Shown here in pieces: positions 6,821 to 13,958 of a stretch of 16,568 nucleotides of DNA. Position 1 is the first letter of the stretch; every line of letters starts with the position of its first letter. Under the pieces are notes generated by a model. That model was given only the letters and a program-made list of their open reading frames with translations. It had not been told where the DNA came from and searched no databases. This stretch comes from an uncultured Helcococcus sp. (GTDB lineage: Bacteria > Bacillota > Clostridia > Tissierellales > Peptoniphilaceae). The stretch covers positions 1-16,568 of the forward strand of contig NZ_CAMPYN010000025.1 of the NCBI RefSeq assembly GCF_946998255.1, given 5' to 3'. Made by a program: the position numbers and the translations under genes.

Positions 6821-7604
6821 CTTGATCTCCTCCTGATATTTCAACATCCTTTAATTTTGTATGGATTTGGTAATCCCAGAATGCTATTGCAAAACCTATT
6901 AAAGCTAATAGTAGTAATGCTGATCCACCTAATTTTCCTGTTGCTGCAACTATAACTGCTAATGCGAAGCCTGCAAAGTAGAATCCCCATAAGTCTTTGG
7001 AAATCATAACCTTTAATAAGATTGCGAAACCAACGTATCTCATCATACCACCTGCTGCTCCTAAACCATTCATTAACCATTCTGGTATAGCGTCAGCTAT
7101 AATCTTACCGTATCTTGCGCCTGCTAGGAAGAATATTAAAACGATAATTCCAAAAATTGTTCCTAATAAAGCCATTGCAAAGTAGTTTAATTTAACGATA
7201 CCTTTTGGATTAGCTTCTCTAGCGTAAGAATCTGCCTTAGCCATTAAAGGTGACATTAATGTAAATAGGAATGTAACACCATATTGACCTAATAAAGCAA
7301 ATGGTATTGCTGCTGCAGCTGCTGCTCCAGGTTCAAATCCTGATGTAACTGCGAAAACAGTAGCCATGATACCACCAATAACTGCGTTAGGTGGTTGCGC
7401 CCCACCAACTGGCATATTACCAATTGTTAGTAATTGATAAGTTGCCCCTACTACAAGTCCTGAGTTAACATCTCCTAAAATAGCACCAATTAATGGACCT
7501 ATCACTATAGGTTGATAGAATGATTCTAAGAAACTGAATTGATCTATCGCTGCTATAAATGTTACAACAAAGACTAGTAAGATTTGTATAATACTATAAT
7601 CCAT
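6810..7604 (-). CDS. PTS EIIC component, mannose family (Aga-type)
   Basis: The sugar-translocating membrane subunit, 264 residues and almost entirely hydrophobic, as expected for this family. The N-terminal part carries Y-Q-P-I-V-I-G-P-L-I-G at about 30-40 and G-A-T-Y-Q-L-L at about 53-59, followed by the family signature N-M-P-V-G-G-A-Q-P-P-N at about 63-73, close to the EIIC substrate region. It forms a complex with EIID in the membrane. A good AAGGAGG site precedes the ATG, and 49 bases separate it from the EIIB stop. A small inverted repeat TTATCT/AGATAA overlaps that stop. Within the mannose family the match is to the sorbose/GalNAc group, but substrate cannot be fixed from EIIC alone. 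Confidence 0.92.
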   Translation of the reverse strand: MDYSIIQILLVFVVTFIAAIDQFSFLESFYQPIVIGPLIGAILGDVNSGLVVGATYQLLTIGNMPVGGAQPPNAVIGGIMATVFAVTSGFEPGAAAAAAIPFALLGQYGVTFLFTLMSPLMAKADSYAREANPKGIVKLNYFAMALLGTIFGIIVLIFFLAGARYGKIIADAIPEWLMNGLGAAGGMMRYVGFAILLKVMISKDLWGFYFAGFALAVIVAATGKLGGSALLLLALIGFAIAFWDYQIHTKLKDVEISGGDQDGI

Positions 7605-7653
7605 ACTTTTCCTCCTTAGTATATTTATAGTTTTAGCAAATTTTATCTACTTG

Positions 7654-8130
7654 TTAGATAAAAAGTTTTTCCGCGTTTTCTTTAGCTTCTGACGGTACTT
7701 TTTGTACCTCTATTTTTACACCTTTGTCTCTTAAAGCTCTAAATGCTGCAACATCGTCATCGTCGACCGCTACAACTCCAACAGCAACTCTTTTTCCGTC
7801 TGCCATATGCATATTTCCAACATTTACTTTATCTATTGGGACTCCACCTTCAACTAATTTTAAAACATCTTGAGGTGTTTCACATATAATAAAAATCTTT
7901 TGCCTATCAGCAGCTTTTCCTATTACATCAATAGTTTTTTGGATAGTGAAATATCTAGTAGCAACCCCTGTTGGTGCCGCCATATCCATCAAACCTTGTC
8001 TCATCTTGTCATTTGCAACCTTATCATTTGCAACTAATAATAAATTAGCACCCACATAGCTTGTCCATTGGGTAGCTACTTGACCGTGGATTAACCTATT
8101 GTCAATCCTTGTTAACATTATATTTGGCAT
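7654..8130 (-). CDS. PTS EIIB component, N-acetylgalactosamine (AgaV/AgaB) type
   Basis: A 158-residue cytoplasmic phosphocarrier that takes phosphate from EIIA and transfers it to the incoming sugar. The active histidine is His15 in R-I-D-N-R-L-I-H-G-Q-V. Several stretches resemble E. coli AgaV as I recall it: G-A-N-L-L-L-V-A-N-D at about 27-36, A-D-R-Q-K-I at about 74-79 and V-N-V-G-N-M-H-M-A-D-G-K at about 101-112. This, with a divergent agaS next door, is the main support for a GalNAc/galactosamine role. A glycosaminoglycan-derived sugar is an alternative, because related PTS loci of streptococci handle hyaluronan products. It starts 11 bases after yajC. Confidence 0.92.
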   Translation of the reverse strand: MPNIMLTRIDNRLIHGQVATQWTSYVGANLLLVANDKVANDKMRQGLMDMAAPTGVATRYFTIQKTIDVIGKAADRQKIFIICETPQDVLKLVEGGVPIDKVNVGNMHMADGKRVAVGVVAVDDDDVAAFRALRDKGVKIEVQKVPSEAKENAEKLFI

Positions 8131-8141
8131 ATTTCCTCCTA

Positions 8142-8420
8142 TTAAATTATTTGACTTATACTATATCTACTAGCTTTAACTTCTACATTTTTAGCTATTT
8201 CTAAAATTACATATTCTTCTTGGATTTTTTTAACCCTTCCAAAAATGCCACTAGCAAGCAATACTTCATCTCCTTGCTTTAAGTTTAGATGAATGTTTCT
8301 AAATTTTTCCTTTTGCTTGTTTAATTTTATGGCATTGATAATTTGAATGATAATTAAAAAAATAGCTATTATTATGAATAAAGCTATAGCCGAAGATAAA
8401 ATTTCCCTAAATGTTGGCAT
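8142..8420 (-). CDS. yajC: YajC-family membrane protein, first gene of the PTS operon
   Basis: A 92-residue protein with one N-terminal membrane helix (about 9-30), a basic stretch K-L-N-K-Q-K-E-K at 32-39 and the YajC core G-D-E-V-L-L-A-S-G-I-F-G-R-V-K-K-I at 50-66. The arrangement matches YajC, the small accessory subunit that associates with SecDF and the Sec translocon. Here it is not beside tgt or secDF but opens the mannose-family PTS operon, 11 bases before EIIB and directly behind the operon promoter. From general knowledge a yajC gene also sits in the streptococcal hyaluronan PTS cluster. It may therefore be a PTS-associated paralogue with an unknown role in the transporter. The ribosome site is GGGGGA. 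Confidence 0.85.
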   Translation of the reverse strand: MPTFREILSSAIALFIIIAIFLIIIQIINAIKLNKQKEKFRNIHLNLKQGDEVLLASGIFGRVKKIQEEYVILEIAKNVEVKASRYSISQII

Positions 8421-8461
8421 TTAATCCCCCAAAATATTATGATTTTTCATTCATTAGCCTA

Positions 8462-8490
8462 AGTATATCAGTATATTTTTATTTTGACAA
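8462..8490 (-). promoter_or_regulatory. Promoter of the yajC-PTS operon
   Basis: On the minus strand TTGTCA (8490-8485), a 17-base spacer and TATACT (8467-8462), with TG-A just before the -10. Both hexamers match five of six consensus bases. Transcription would start near 8455, giving a leader of about 35 bases. TATACT is repeated within the spacer as TATACTGATATACT. Confidence 0.75.
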
Positions 8491-8573
8491 CCTATTCATA
8501 ATTTGTTAGTTCAAATAATATTATTAAAAGTTAAATTTTTAAATACTCAAAACAGCAATATTTATATGTTTTA

Positions 8574-8603
8574 TTAATATATTAATTTTTTTTAATATAT
8601 TAA
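8574..8603. repeat. Two copies of a perfect 12-base palindrome, TTAATATATTAA
   Basis: TTAATATATTAA occurs at 8574-8585 and again at 8592-8603, separated by six T residues, so the centres are 18 bases apart. Each copy is a perfect palindrome that extends by one more pair of bases. It may be a paired operator or simply AT-rich structure. Confidence 0.5.
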
Positions 8604-8637
8604 ATATTTTGATTTTCATTTTTTTTGATTTAAATAC

Positions 8638-8666
8638 TTGATTAAATTTTAAATTTGTAATACACT
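8638..8666 (+). promoter_or_regulatory. Candidate promoter of agaS
   Basis: TTGATT (8638-8643), a 17-base spacer and TACACT (8661-8666), each matching four of six consensus bases. Transcription would begin near 8673, at the edge of the TGGT-N4-ACCA site. The perfect TATAAT at 8685-8690 is too close to the ribosome site to be the -10. Confidence 0.45.
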
Positions 8667-8671
8667 TTAAA

Positions 8672-8683
8672 TGGTAGTAACCA
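8672..8683. promoter_or_regulatory. Putative GntR/HutC-type operator TGGT-N4-ACCA
   Basis: TGGTAGTAACCA is a perfect inverted repeat of TGGT/ACCA with a 4-base spacer. The known operators of amino-sugar regulators such as NagR/YvoA and DasR have the form TGGTCTAGACCA, with the same half sites and spacing. Its place at the predicted agaS start would suit repression in the absence of amino sugar. No regulator gene is in the window. Confidence 0.5.
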
Positions 8684-8702
8684 ATATAATTTAGGAGGAA
8701 AT

Positions 8703-9857
8703 ATGTTTAAAATTAAAAATACTAATGTTGATCCTAAGCATTATGCAAATACATTATCAGAAATTAGCCACCAACCAGAAAAATGGCAAGTAGCTTATGA
8801 TAATTACATTAATGAAGAAGAAAAGATAAGAGAATTTTTAGATAAATTAATTAAGGCAAATGATGAAAAAGTAAAAGTTATTTTCACAGGTGCCGGTACT
8901 TCAGAATTTGTTGGAAATACTATTGTTGATTATTTAAAAAATAATGATAACTTTGAATTCGAATCAATTGCAACTACAAATATTGTAGCTTCACCAAAAC
9001 TTTATTTAAGAAATAGGCCTACCCTACTAGTATCTTTTGCTAGAAGTGGTAATTCACCTGAAAGTTTAGCAGCTGTAGAATTAGCTAATAAGTTAATAGA
9101 TAACATTTATCATTTAGCAATCACCTGTGCTGATGAAGGTAAATTAGCCGTTAACTTAAGAGATAAAGATAACGCACATGTTTTAATAATGCCTGAAGGT
9201 ACAAATGATAAAGGCTTTGCTATGACTTCATCATTTACATCTATGGTTTTAAGTGCTTTATTGATATTTGATACCCTATCAAATGAAGACAAAGAAAAAC
9301 GTGTGAAAGCAATTATCAAAGCAGCTAATGATATATTGTCAGATGAAGAAAAAATAAATGATTTAGTAGATTTTGATTTTAACCGTATAATCTACTTAGG
9401 ATCTGGTCCTTTATATGCACTTACCAATGAAGCTAGACTAAAAATATTAGAACTAACTGCTGGTAAGGTTTCAGCTATGTTTGAATCAAGCTTAGGTTTT
9501 AGACACGGTCCAAAATCTTATGTAGATGAAAAAACCTTTGTTGTTGGATTTATTTCAAATGATCCATATACAAGAAAATATGATATAGATATTTTAAATG
9601 AGGTTTATCATGACAAAATTGCTGATAGAACATTAGCTATTAGTAATTCTAAGATAGATGCTGACTTCGACCAATACCTAGTAAATATTGATTCTGATGT
9701 AGAAGATGCTTACCTAGCCTTAGTCTACGTAGTAATAGCACAACTGTTTTCAGTAATAGCATCTGTACATGTCGGTAACCTAACAGATACACCTTCTGAA
9801 TCTGGTACTGTTAACAGGGTCGTACAAGGTGTTATAATTCATGACTTAGAAGATTAA
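8703..9857 (+). CDS. agaS: AgaS, SIS-domain amino-sugar-6-phosphate deaminase/isomerase
   Basis: A 384-residue protein with two SIS domains, the usual AgaS length. It is thought to convert galactosamine-6-phosphate to tagatose-6-phosphate with release of ammonia in GalNAc/galactosamine catabolism. SIS1 shows F-T-G-A-G-T-S-E-F at 61-69 and S-F-A-R-S-G-N-S-P-E-S at 111-121. SIS2 begins Y-L-G-S-G-P-L-Y-A-L at 231-240 and carries F-R-H-G-P-K-S at 266-272, equivalent to the GlmS-type phosphosugar/catalytic segment. The C-terminus N-R-V-V-Q-G-V at 371-377 is typical of AgaS. The AGGAGG site is 5 bases before the ATG. It diverges from the Aga-type PTS operon and ends with its own terminator. A GlmS-like or frlB-like SIS protein is less likely. 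Confidence 0.93.
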   Translation: MFKIKNTNVDPKHYANTLSEISHQPEKWQVAYDNYINEEEKIREFLDKLIKANDEKVKVIFTGAGTSEFVGNTIVDYLKNNDNFEFESIATTNIVASPKLYLRNRPTLLVSFARSGNSPESLAAVELANKLIDNIYHLAITCADEGKLAVNLRDKDNAHVLIMPEGTNDKGFAMTSSFTSMVLSALLIFDTLSNEDKEKRVKAIIKAANDILSDEEKINDLVDFDFNRIIYLGSGPLYALTNEARLKILELTAGKVSAMFESSLGFRHGPKSYVDEKTFVVGFISNDPYTRKYDIDILNEVYHDKIADRTLAISNSKIDADFDQYLVNIDSDVEDAYLALVYVVIAQLFSVIASVHVGNLTDTPSESGTVNRVVQGVIIHDLED

Positions 9858-9871
9858 TATAATACTTCCTT

Positions 9872-9900
9872 AAACCATCCTATATAGGGTGGTTTTTTCT
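9872..9900 (+). terminator. Rho-independent terminator of agaS
   Basis: A 9-bp stem with one G-T pair (9872-9880 with 9887-9895) encloses the loop TATATA and is followed by a T-rich tract. It begins 14 bases after the agaS stop. Confidence 0.8.
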
Positions 9901-9902
9901 TT

Positions 9903-9930
9903 TTGACATTTGTTATATATTTGATAAACT
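9903..9930 (+). promoter_or_regulatory. Promoter of the ECF S-component gene
   Basis: A perfect TTGACA (9903-9908) begins right behind the T tract of the agaS terminator. After 16 bases comes TAAACT (9925-9930), preceded by TG-A. The start would be near 9937, leaving a leader of about 20 bases, too short for a riboswitch. Confidence 0.6.
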
Positions 9931-9956
9931 TAAAATGGAGTTAATAAGGAGGAATT

Positions 9957-10541
9957 ATGAATAACAAAACTAATACCATTACACAGATTGGTTTATTAGC
10001 AGCATTGTGCTTTGTGAGTTTTAGGTTTCTAAAAATAGATATACCTATACCCGGTACAGATAGTAACACTGCTATTCATTTTGGTAATATATTTCTAGTA
10101 GTGGCAGCCTTACTTTTAGGCGGTCTAAATGGAGGATTAGCAGGAGCTATAGGCATGACTATAGGAGACTTATTAGATCCTAAATATGTCCTATCTGCAC
10201 CAAAAACTTTTGTTTTAAAGCTGTCTATAGGATTAATAGTTGGACTAGTTGCACACAAAATGAAGAAAATTAATAAATCCAATGATAAAAAATATATAGC
10301 AAAGTGGGCTCTTATCGCATCAATAATCGGAATGGGCTTTAATGTAATAGCAGACCCACTTGTAGGTTACTTCTATAAGATGTATATACTTGGTCAACCT
10401 CAAAAAATAGCCTCTGCAATAGCTAAAATAGCAGGTGGAGTTACAGCATTCAACGCTGTAGTAACTGTAATAATTGCAAATATTATTTATATGGCTGTAA
10501 GACCTGTGCTAGAAAAATCGGGTTATTTAATTAAAGAATAA
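9957..10541 (+). CDS. ECF transporter substrate-binding S component, substrate unknown
   Basis: A 194-residue membrane protein with about six hydrophobic segments (about 9-25, 40-58, 58-75, 84-100, 115-135 and 160-182). The N-terminal I-T-Q-I-G-L-L-A-A-L-C-F-V and the central A-I-H-F-G-N-I-F-L-V-V-A-A-L-L-L-G-G-L-N-G-G-L-A-G-A-like region with G-D-L-L-D-P are the pattern of small S components (YpaA/HmpT-like group). S components bind a vitamin or precursor and use a shared EcfA-A'-T energising module, which is not encoded nearby. It has its own promoter and a strong terminator, so it is a single-gene unit. No riboswitch is present to reveal the substrate. AGGAGG precedes the ATG. Confidence 0.8.
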   Translation: MNNKTNTITQIGLLAALCFVSFRFLKIDIPIPGTDSNTAIHFGNIFLVVAALLLGGLNGGLAGAIGMTIGDLLDPKYVLSAPKTFVLKLSIGLIVGLVAHKMKKINKSNDKKYIAKWALIASIIGMGFNVIADPLVGYFYKMYILGQPQKIASAIAKIAGGVTAFNAVVTVIIANIIYMAVRPVLEKSGYLIKE

Positions 10542-10557
10542 TAATGATATAAACATT

Positions 10558-10585
10558 AAACTGGGACCTTAGGTCCCAGTTTTTT
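10558..10585 (+). terminator. Strong terminator of the S-component gene
   Basis: An 11-bp perfect stem (10558-10568 with 10572-10582), core CTGGGACC/GGTCCCAG, has a 3-base loop TTA and a T tract. Its GC content stands out in this AT-rich sequence. Confidence 0.92.
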
Positions 10586-10589
10586 ACAT

Positions 10590-10624
10590 AAAAAAAGACT
10601 TTTGAAAAAATCAAAAGTCTTTTT
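10590..10624 (-). terminator. Terminator of tuf (str operon)
   Basis: A 14-bp perfect stem (10592-10605 with 10611-10624), core AGACTTTTGA/TCAAAAGTCT, has a 5-base A loop. Read on the minus strand a T tract follows. It starts 8 bases after the tuf stop and could also back up the convergent terminator on the plus strand. Confidence 0.85.
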
Positions 10625-10631
10625 ACTTTAA

Positions 10632-11825
10632 TTATTCAATAATTTTTGTTACAACACCTGAAGCAACTGTTCTACCACCTTCTCTAACAGCGAATCTTAG
10701 TCCTTCTTCGATAGCTATTGGTGAGATAAGTGTAATTGTAAATGTTGCGTTATCACCAGGCATAACCATTTCTACGCCTTCTGGTAATTCGATATCACCT
10801 GTAACGTCTGTTGTTCTTAGGTAAAATTGTGGTCTATAACCTGAGAAGAATGGAGTATGTCTACCACCTTCTTCTTTTGTTAATACGTAAACTTCACCTT
10901 CAAATTTTGTATGTGGTTTGATTGTTCCTGGAGCTGCTAAAACTTGTCCTCTTTCGATGTCATCTCTTGTAACACCTCTTAATAGAGCACCAATGTTGTC
11001 ACCAGCTTCAGCTAAGTCTAATTGTTTTCTAAACATTTCAACACCTGTTACAACAACTTCTTCTGGTTTGTCTTTTAGTCCAACGATTTCTACTTTATCG
11101 TTAACTTTTACAACACCTCTGTCTACTCTACCTGTAGCAACTGTACCTCTACCTGTGATTGAGAATACGTCTTCTACTGGCATTAAGAATGGTTTGTCAG
11201 TATCTCTTTCTGGTGTAGGAATCCATTCATCAACTGTTTCCATTAATGAAACAATCTTGTCTCCCCATTCTCCATCTGGATCTTCCAAAGCTTTTAATGC
11301 TGAACCAACTGTAATTGGTGTTTCATCTCCATCGTAACCGTATTCTGAAAGTAATTCTCTAACTTCCATTTCTACTAATTCGATTAATTCTGCGTCGTCA
11401 ACTTGGTCTTCTTTGTTTAAGAATACAACCATCTTTGGAACACCAACTTGTCTTGCAAGTAAGATATGTTCTCTTGTTTGTGGCATTGGACCGTCAGCTG
11501 CTGATACTACTAAGATAGCACCGTCCATTTGTGCAGCACCTGTGATCATGTTCTTTACGTAGTCCGCGTGGCCTGGTGTGTCAACGTGAGCATAGTGTCT
11601 ATTTTCTGTTTCGTATTCTACGTGTGAAGCGTTGATGGTAATACCTCTAGCTCTTTCTTCTGGAGCCTTATCAATACTTTCGTAGTCCATAACTTCACCT
11701 GAGCCAAATCTCTTGTTTAATACAAGTGTTATAGCTGCAGTTGTAGTTGTTTTACCGTGGTCAACGTGACCAATGGTACCAATGTTTACGTGTGGTTTTG
11801 CTTTAACAAATTTTTCTTTAGCCAT
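10632..11825 (-). CDS. tuf: Translation elongation factor Tu
   Basis: The GTPase that carries aminoacyl-tRNA to the ribosomal A site. The 397-residue length is normal. G-domain motifs are complete: G-H-V-D-H-G-K-T at 19-26, the switch region R-G-I-T-I at about 60-64, D-T-P-G-H at about 82-86 and N-K-E-D at about 137-140, where many bacteria have N-K-C-D. Domains 2 and 3 follow, with G-R-G-T-V-A-T-G-R-V and the C-terminal R-E-G-G-R-T-V-A-S-G-V-V. It is the last gene of the str operon, 21 bases after fusA, with an AGGAGG ribosome site, and is followed by a strong hairpin. No sign of disruption is seen. Confidence 0.98.
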   Translation of the reverse strand: MAKEKFVKAKPHVNIGTIGHVDHGKTTTTAAITLVLNKRFGSGEVMDYESIDKAPEERARGITINASHVEYETENRHYAHVDTPGHADYVKNMITGAAQMDGAILVVSAADGPMPQTREHILLARQVGVPKMVVFLNKEDQVDDAELIELVEMEVRELLSEYGYDGDETPITVGSALKALEDPDGEWGDKIVSLMETVDEWIPTPERDTDKPFLMPVEDVFSITGRGTVATGRVDRGVVKVNDKVEIVGLKDKPEEVVVTGVEMFRKQLDLAEAGDNIGALLRGVTRDDIERGQVLAAPGTIKPHTKFEGEVYVLTKEEGGRHTPFFSGYRPQFYLRTTDVTGDIELPEGVEMVMPGDNATFTITLISPIAIEEGLRFAVREGGRTVASGVVTKIIE

Positions 11826-11846
11826 ATTTTCCTCCTATAATTTGTT

Positions 11847-13940
11847 TTATGACTTTTTGCCTTCTAATATTTCTTCTTTTATACTATTAGGAACTTGTTC
11901 ATAGTGGTCAAATTGCATTGAGTATGTTGCACGACCTTGTGTGTTTGAACGTAATGATGTAGCATATCCAAACATTTCTGATAGTGGAATGAAAGCATCA
12001 ACGATTTGAACACCTTCTCTTGTTCCCATACCGTCAACTCTACCTCTTCTAGATGAAACGTCACCCATAACATCACCAAGATATTCTTCAGGTGTAACTA
12101 CTTCAACTTTTTCGATAGGTTCTAATAGTGCTGGACCAGCTTTTTCAGCTGCAGCTCTTAGAGCCATAGCACCAGCTATTTGGAAAGCTGTTTCTGATGA
12201 GTCAACTTCGTGGTATGAACCATCATATAGTTCAACTACTATATCCAATAATGGATATCCAGCTAATACACCAGCATCACAAGCTTCTCTAATACCTTTT
12301 TCAACTGAACCGATGTATTCTCTTGGAACTACACCACCAACAATTGAGTCGATAAATTCAACACCCTTACCTGGTTCATTAGGTTTAACTTTAATTTTAA
12401 CATGTCCGTATTGACCCTTACCACCAGATTGACGTATAAATTTACCTTCTGCTTCAGCTTCTTTAGTAATAGATTCTCTATATGATACTTGTGGGTTACC
12501 AACATTAGCTTCAACTTTAAATTCTCTTAATAATCTGTCAACTATAACTTCTAAGTGTAATTCACCCATACCAGCAATAATTGTTTGACCGGTTTCTTGG
12601 TTTGAATATGTTTGAAATGTTGGATCTTCTTCTGCTAATTTAGATAAAGCAACACCCATCTTTTCTTGAGAAGCTTTAGTTTTTGGTTCAATAGCAACAG
12701 AGATAACTGGTTCTGGGAATTCCATGTTTTCTAAGATAATTGGATGATCTTGATCACATAGGGTATCACCTGTACCTGTATCTTTAAGACCGATTGCTGC
12801 ACCAATGTTACCTGCAGAAATTGAATCTAATTCATTTCTTTGGTTTGAGTGCATTTCTAGGATACGACCGATTCTTTCTCTCTTGCCTTTTGTTGAGTTG
12901 TATACATAAGATCCTGATTCAATAGATCCTGAGTAAACTCTGAAGTATGTTAACTTACCTACATATGGGTCAGTAACAACCTTAAATGCTAAAGCTGAGA
13001 ATGGTTCGTCTAATTTTGCATGTCTTTCTGCTTCTACTGTTTCTTCTTCTTCAGTTTTCTTTGGTAAAGTACCTTGTATAGCAGGTATATCAATAGGTGA
13101 CGGTAAGTAGTATACCATTGCATCTATAAGTGATTGTACCCCTCTCTTCTTGTATGCTGAACCACATAAAACTGGGTATATAGATCTAGCAATTGTAGCT
13201 TTTCTTATTGCTGTTCTTAATTCTTCAGATGAGATTTCTTCACCTTCTAGGTATTTCATCATGATATCTTCATCTGAGTCAGCTACAGCTTCAATTAATT
13301 GATCTCTATATAATTTAGCATCATCTAATTGGTCTGCAGGTATTTCACCATGGTGAGCTGATTCACCTGTTTCATCATCTAAGTCATATGTTACAGCATC
13401 CATATCAACTAAATCAATAATACCTCTAAAGTCATGAGCATTACCGATTGGTAATTGTATTGGAACTGCATTTGCTTTTAATTTGTCTTTAATTGTGTCA
13501 ACCGCCATTAAGAAGTCAGCACCTGTTGCGTCCATCTTGTTGATAAAAGCAATTCTTGGTACGTTATACTTATCAGCTTGTCTCCAAACTGTTTCTGATT
13601 GTGGTTCTACACCACTTTTAGCGTCGAATAATGCAACTGCACCGTCAAGCACTCTTAAAGATCTTTCTACTTCTACTGTAAAGTCTACGTGACCTGGAGT
13701 ATCGATAATATTTATCTTATGATCTTTCCAGTAAGCTGTAGTAGCAGCAGAAGCAATTGTGATACCTCTTTCTTTTTCTTGGTCCATACTATCCATGATA
13801 GCTGTACCATCGTGTGTATCACCCATTTTGTGGATTTTACCTGTATAGAATAATATTCTCTCAGTAACTGTTGTTTTACCAGCGTCAATGTGAGCCATTA
13901 TCCCAACATTTCTAATATCCTTTAAACTGATATCTGGCAC
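11847..13940 (-). CDS. fusA: Translation elongation factor G
   Basis: The ribosomal translocase, 697 residues, typical for the family. GTP-binding motifs are intact: A-H-I-D-A-G-K-T-T at 16-24, R-G-I-T-I at about 59-63, D-T-P-G-H at about 80-84 and N-K-M-D at about 134-137. Later domains include V-G-N-P-Q-V-S-Y-R-E and the domain IV segment with G-G-K-G-Q-Y-G-H-V, both characteristic. The start codon is GTG at 13940: an AAGGAG site lies 6 bases upstream, and the next in-frame ATG falls inside the G1 region. It lies 18 bases after rpsG and 21 before tuf, in the usual str operon order. Confidence 0.98.
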   Translation of the reverse strand: MPDISLKDIRNVGIMAHIDAGKTTVTERILFYTGKIHKMGDTHDGTAIMDSMDQEKERGITIASAATTAYWKDHKINIIDTPGHVDFTVEVERSLRVLDGAVALFDAKSGVEPQSETVWRQADKYNVPRIAFINKMDATGADFLMAVDTIKDKLKANAVPIQLPIGNAHDFRGIIDLVDMDAVTYDLDDETGESAHHGEIPADQLDDAKLYRDQLIEAVADSDEDIMMKYLEGEEISSEELRTAIRKATIARSIYPVLCGSAYKKRGVQSLIDAMVYYLPSPIDIPAIQGTLPKKTEEEETVEAERHAKLDEPFSALAFKVVTDPYVGKLTYFRVYSGSIESGSYVYNSTKGKRERIGRILEMHSNQRNELDSISAGNIGAAIGLKDTGTGDTLCDQDHPIILENMEFPEPVISVAIEPKTKASQEKMGVALSKLAEEDPTFQTYSNQETGQTIIAGMGELHLEVIVDRLLREFKVEANVGNPQVSYRESITKEAEAEGKFIRQSGGKGQYGHVKIKVKPNEPGKGVEFIDSIVGGVVPREYIGSVEKGIREACDAGVLAGYPLLDIVVELYDGSYHEVDSSETAFQIAGAMALRAAAEKAGPALLEPIEKVEVVTPEEYLGDVMGDVSSRRGRVDGMGTREGVQIVDAFIPLSEMFGYATSLRSNTQGRATYSMQFDHYEQVPNSIKEEILEGKKS

Positions 13941-13958
13941 TCTCTACTCCTTTTTAAA

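Larger units (their letters stand above)
8491..8702. other. AT-rich divergent control region between the PTS operon and agaS
   Basis: This gene-free stretch lies between the yajC-PTS promoter and the agaS start. It contains almost only A and T, with no CG dinucleotide seen and hence no canonical CcpA cre site. Visible elements are an imperfect inverted repeat ATTTG-N6-CAAAT (8501-8516), paired 12-base palindromes (8574-8603), the agaS promoter (8638-8666) and a TGGT-N4-ACCA site (8672-8683). No small gene is supported. Confidence 0.6.

Noticed and set aside
6821..6847. Nine-residue N-terminal extension of EIID
   Set aside because: The strong AGGAGGAG site lies within it and serves the ATG at 6820.
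6841..7080. 79-codon open frame on the minus strand within EIIC
   Set aside because: A shifted-frame shadow of the membrane protein with no ribosome site.
8501..8516. Inverted repeat ATTTG-N6-CAAAT upstream of the PTS promoter
   Set aside because: Only five AT-rich pairs, expected by chance in this composition; listed within the region but not claimed as an operator.
8685..8690. Perfect TATAAT before agaS
   Set aside because: It would start transcription inside the ribosome site, leaving no usable leader.
8421..8702. CcpA cre site in the PTS-agaS control region
   Set aside because: A cre site needs a central CG; I saw none in this stretch.
9901..9956. Riboswitch for the S-component gene
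   Set aside because: The predicted leader is only about 20 bases, with no room for an aptamer.
10918..11337. 139-codon open frame on the plus strand across tuf
   Set aside because: It is the mirror of the highly conserved tuf reading frame, is rich in Ser/Thr/Pro as such mirrors are, and has no ribosome site.
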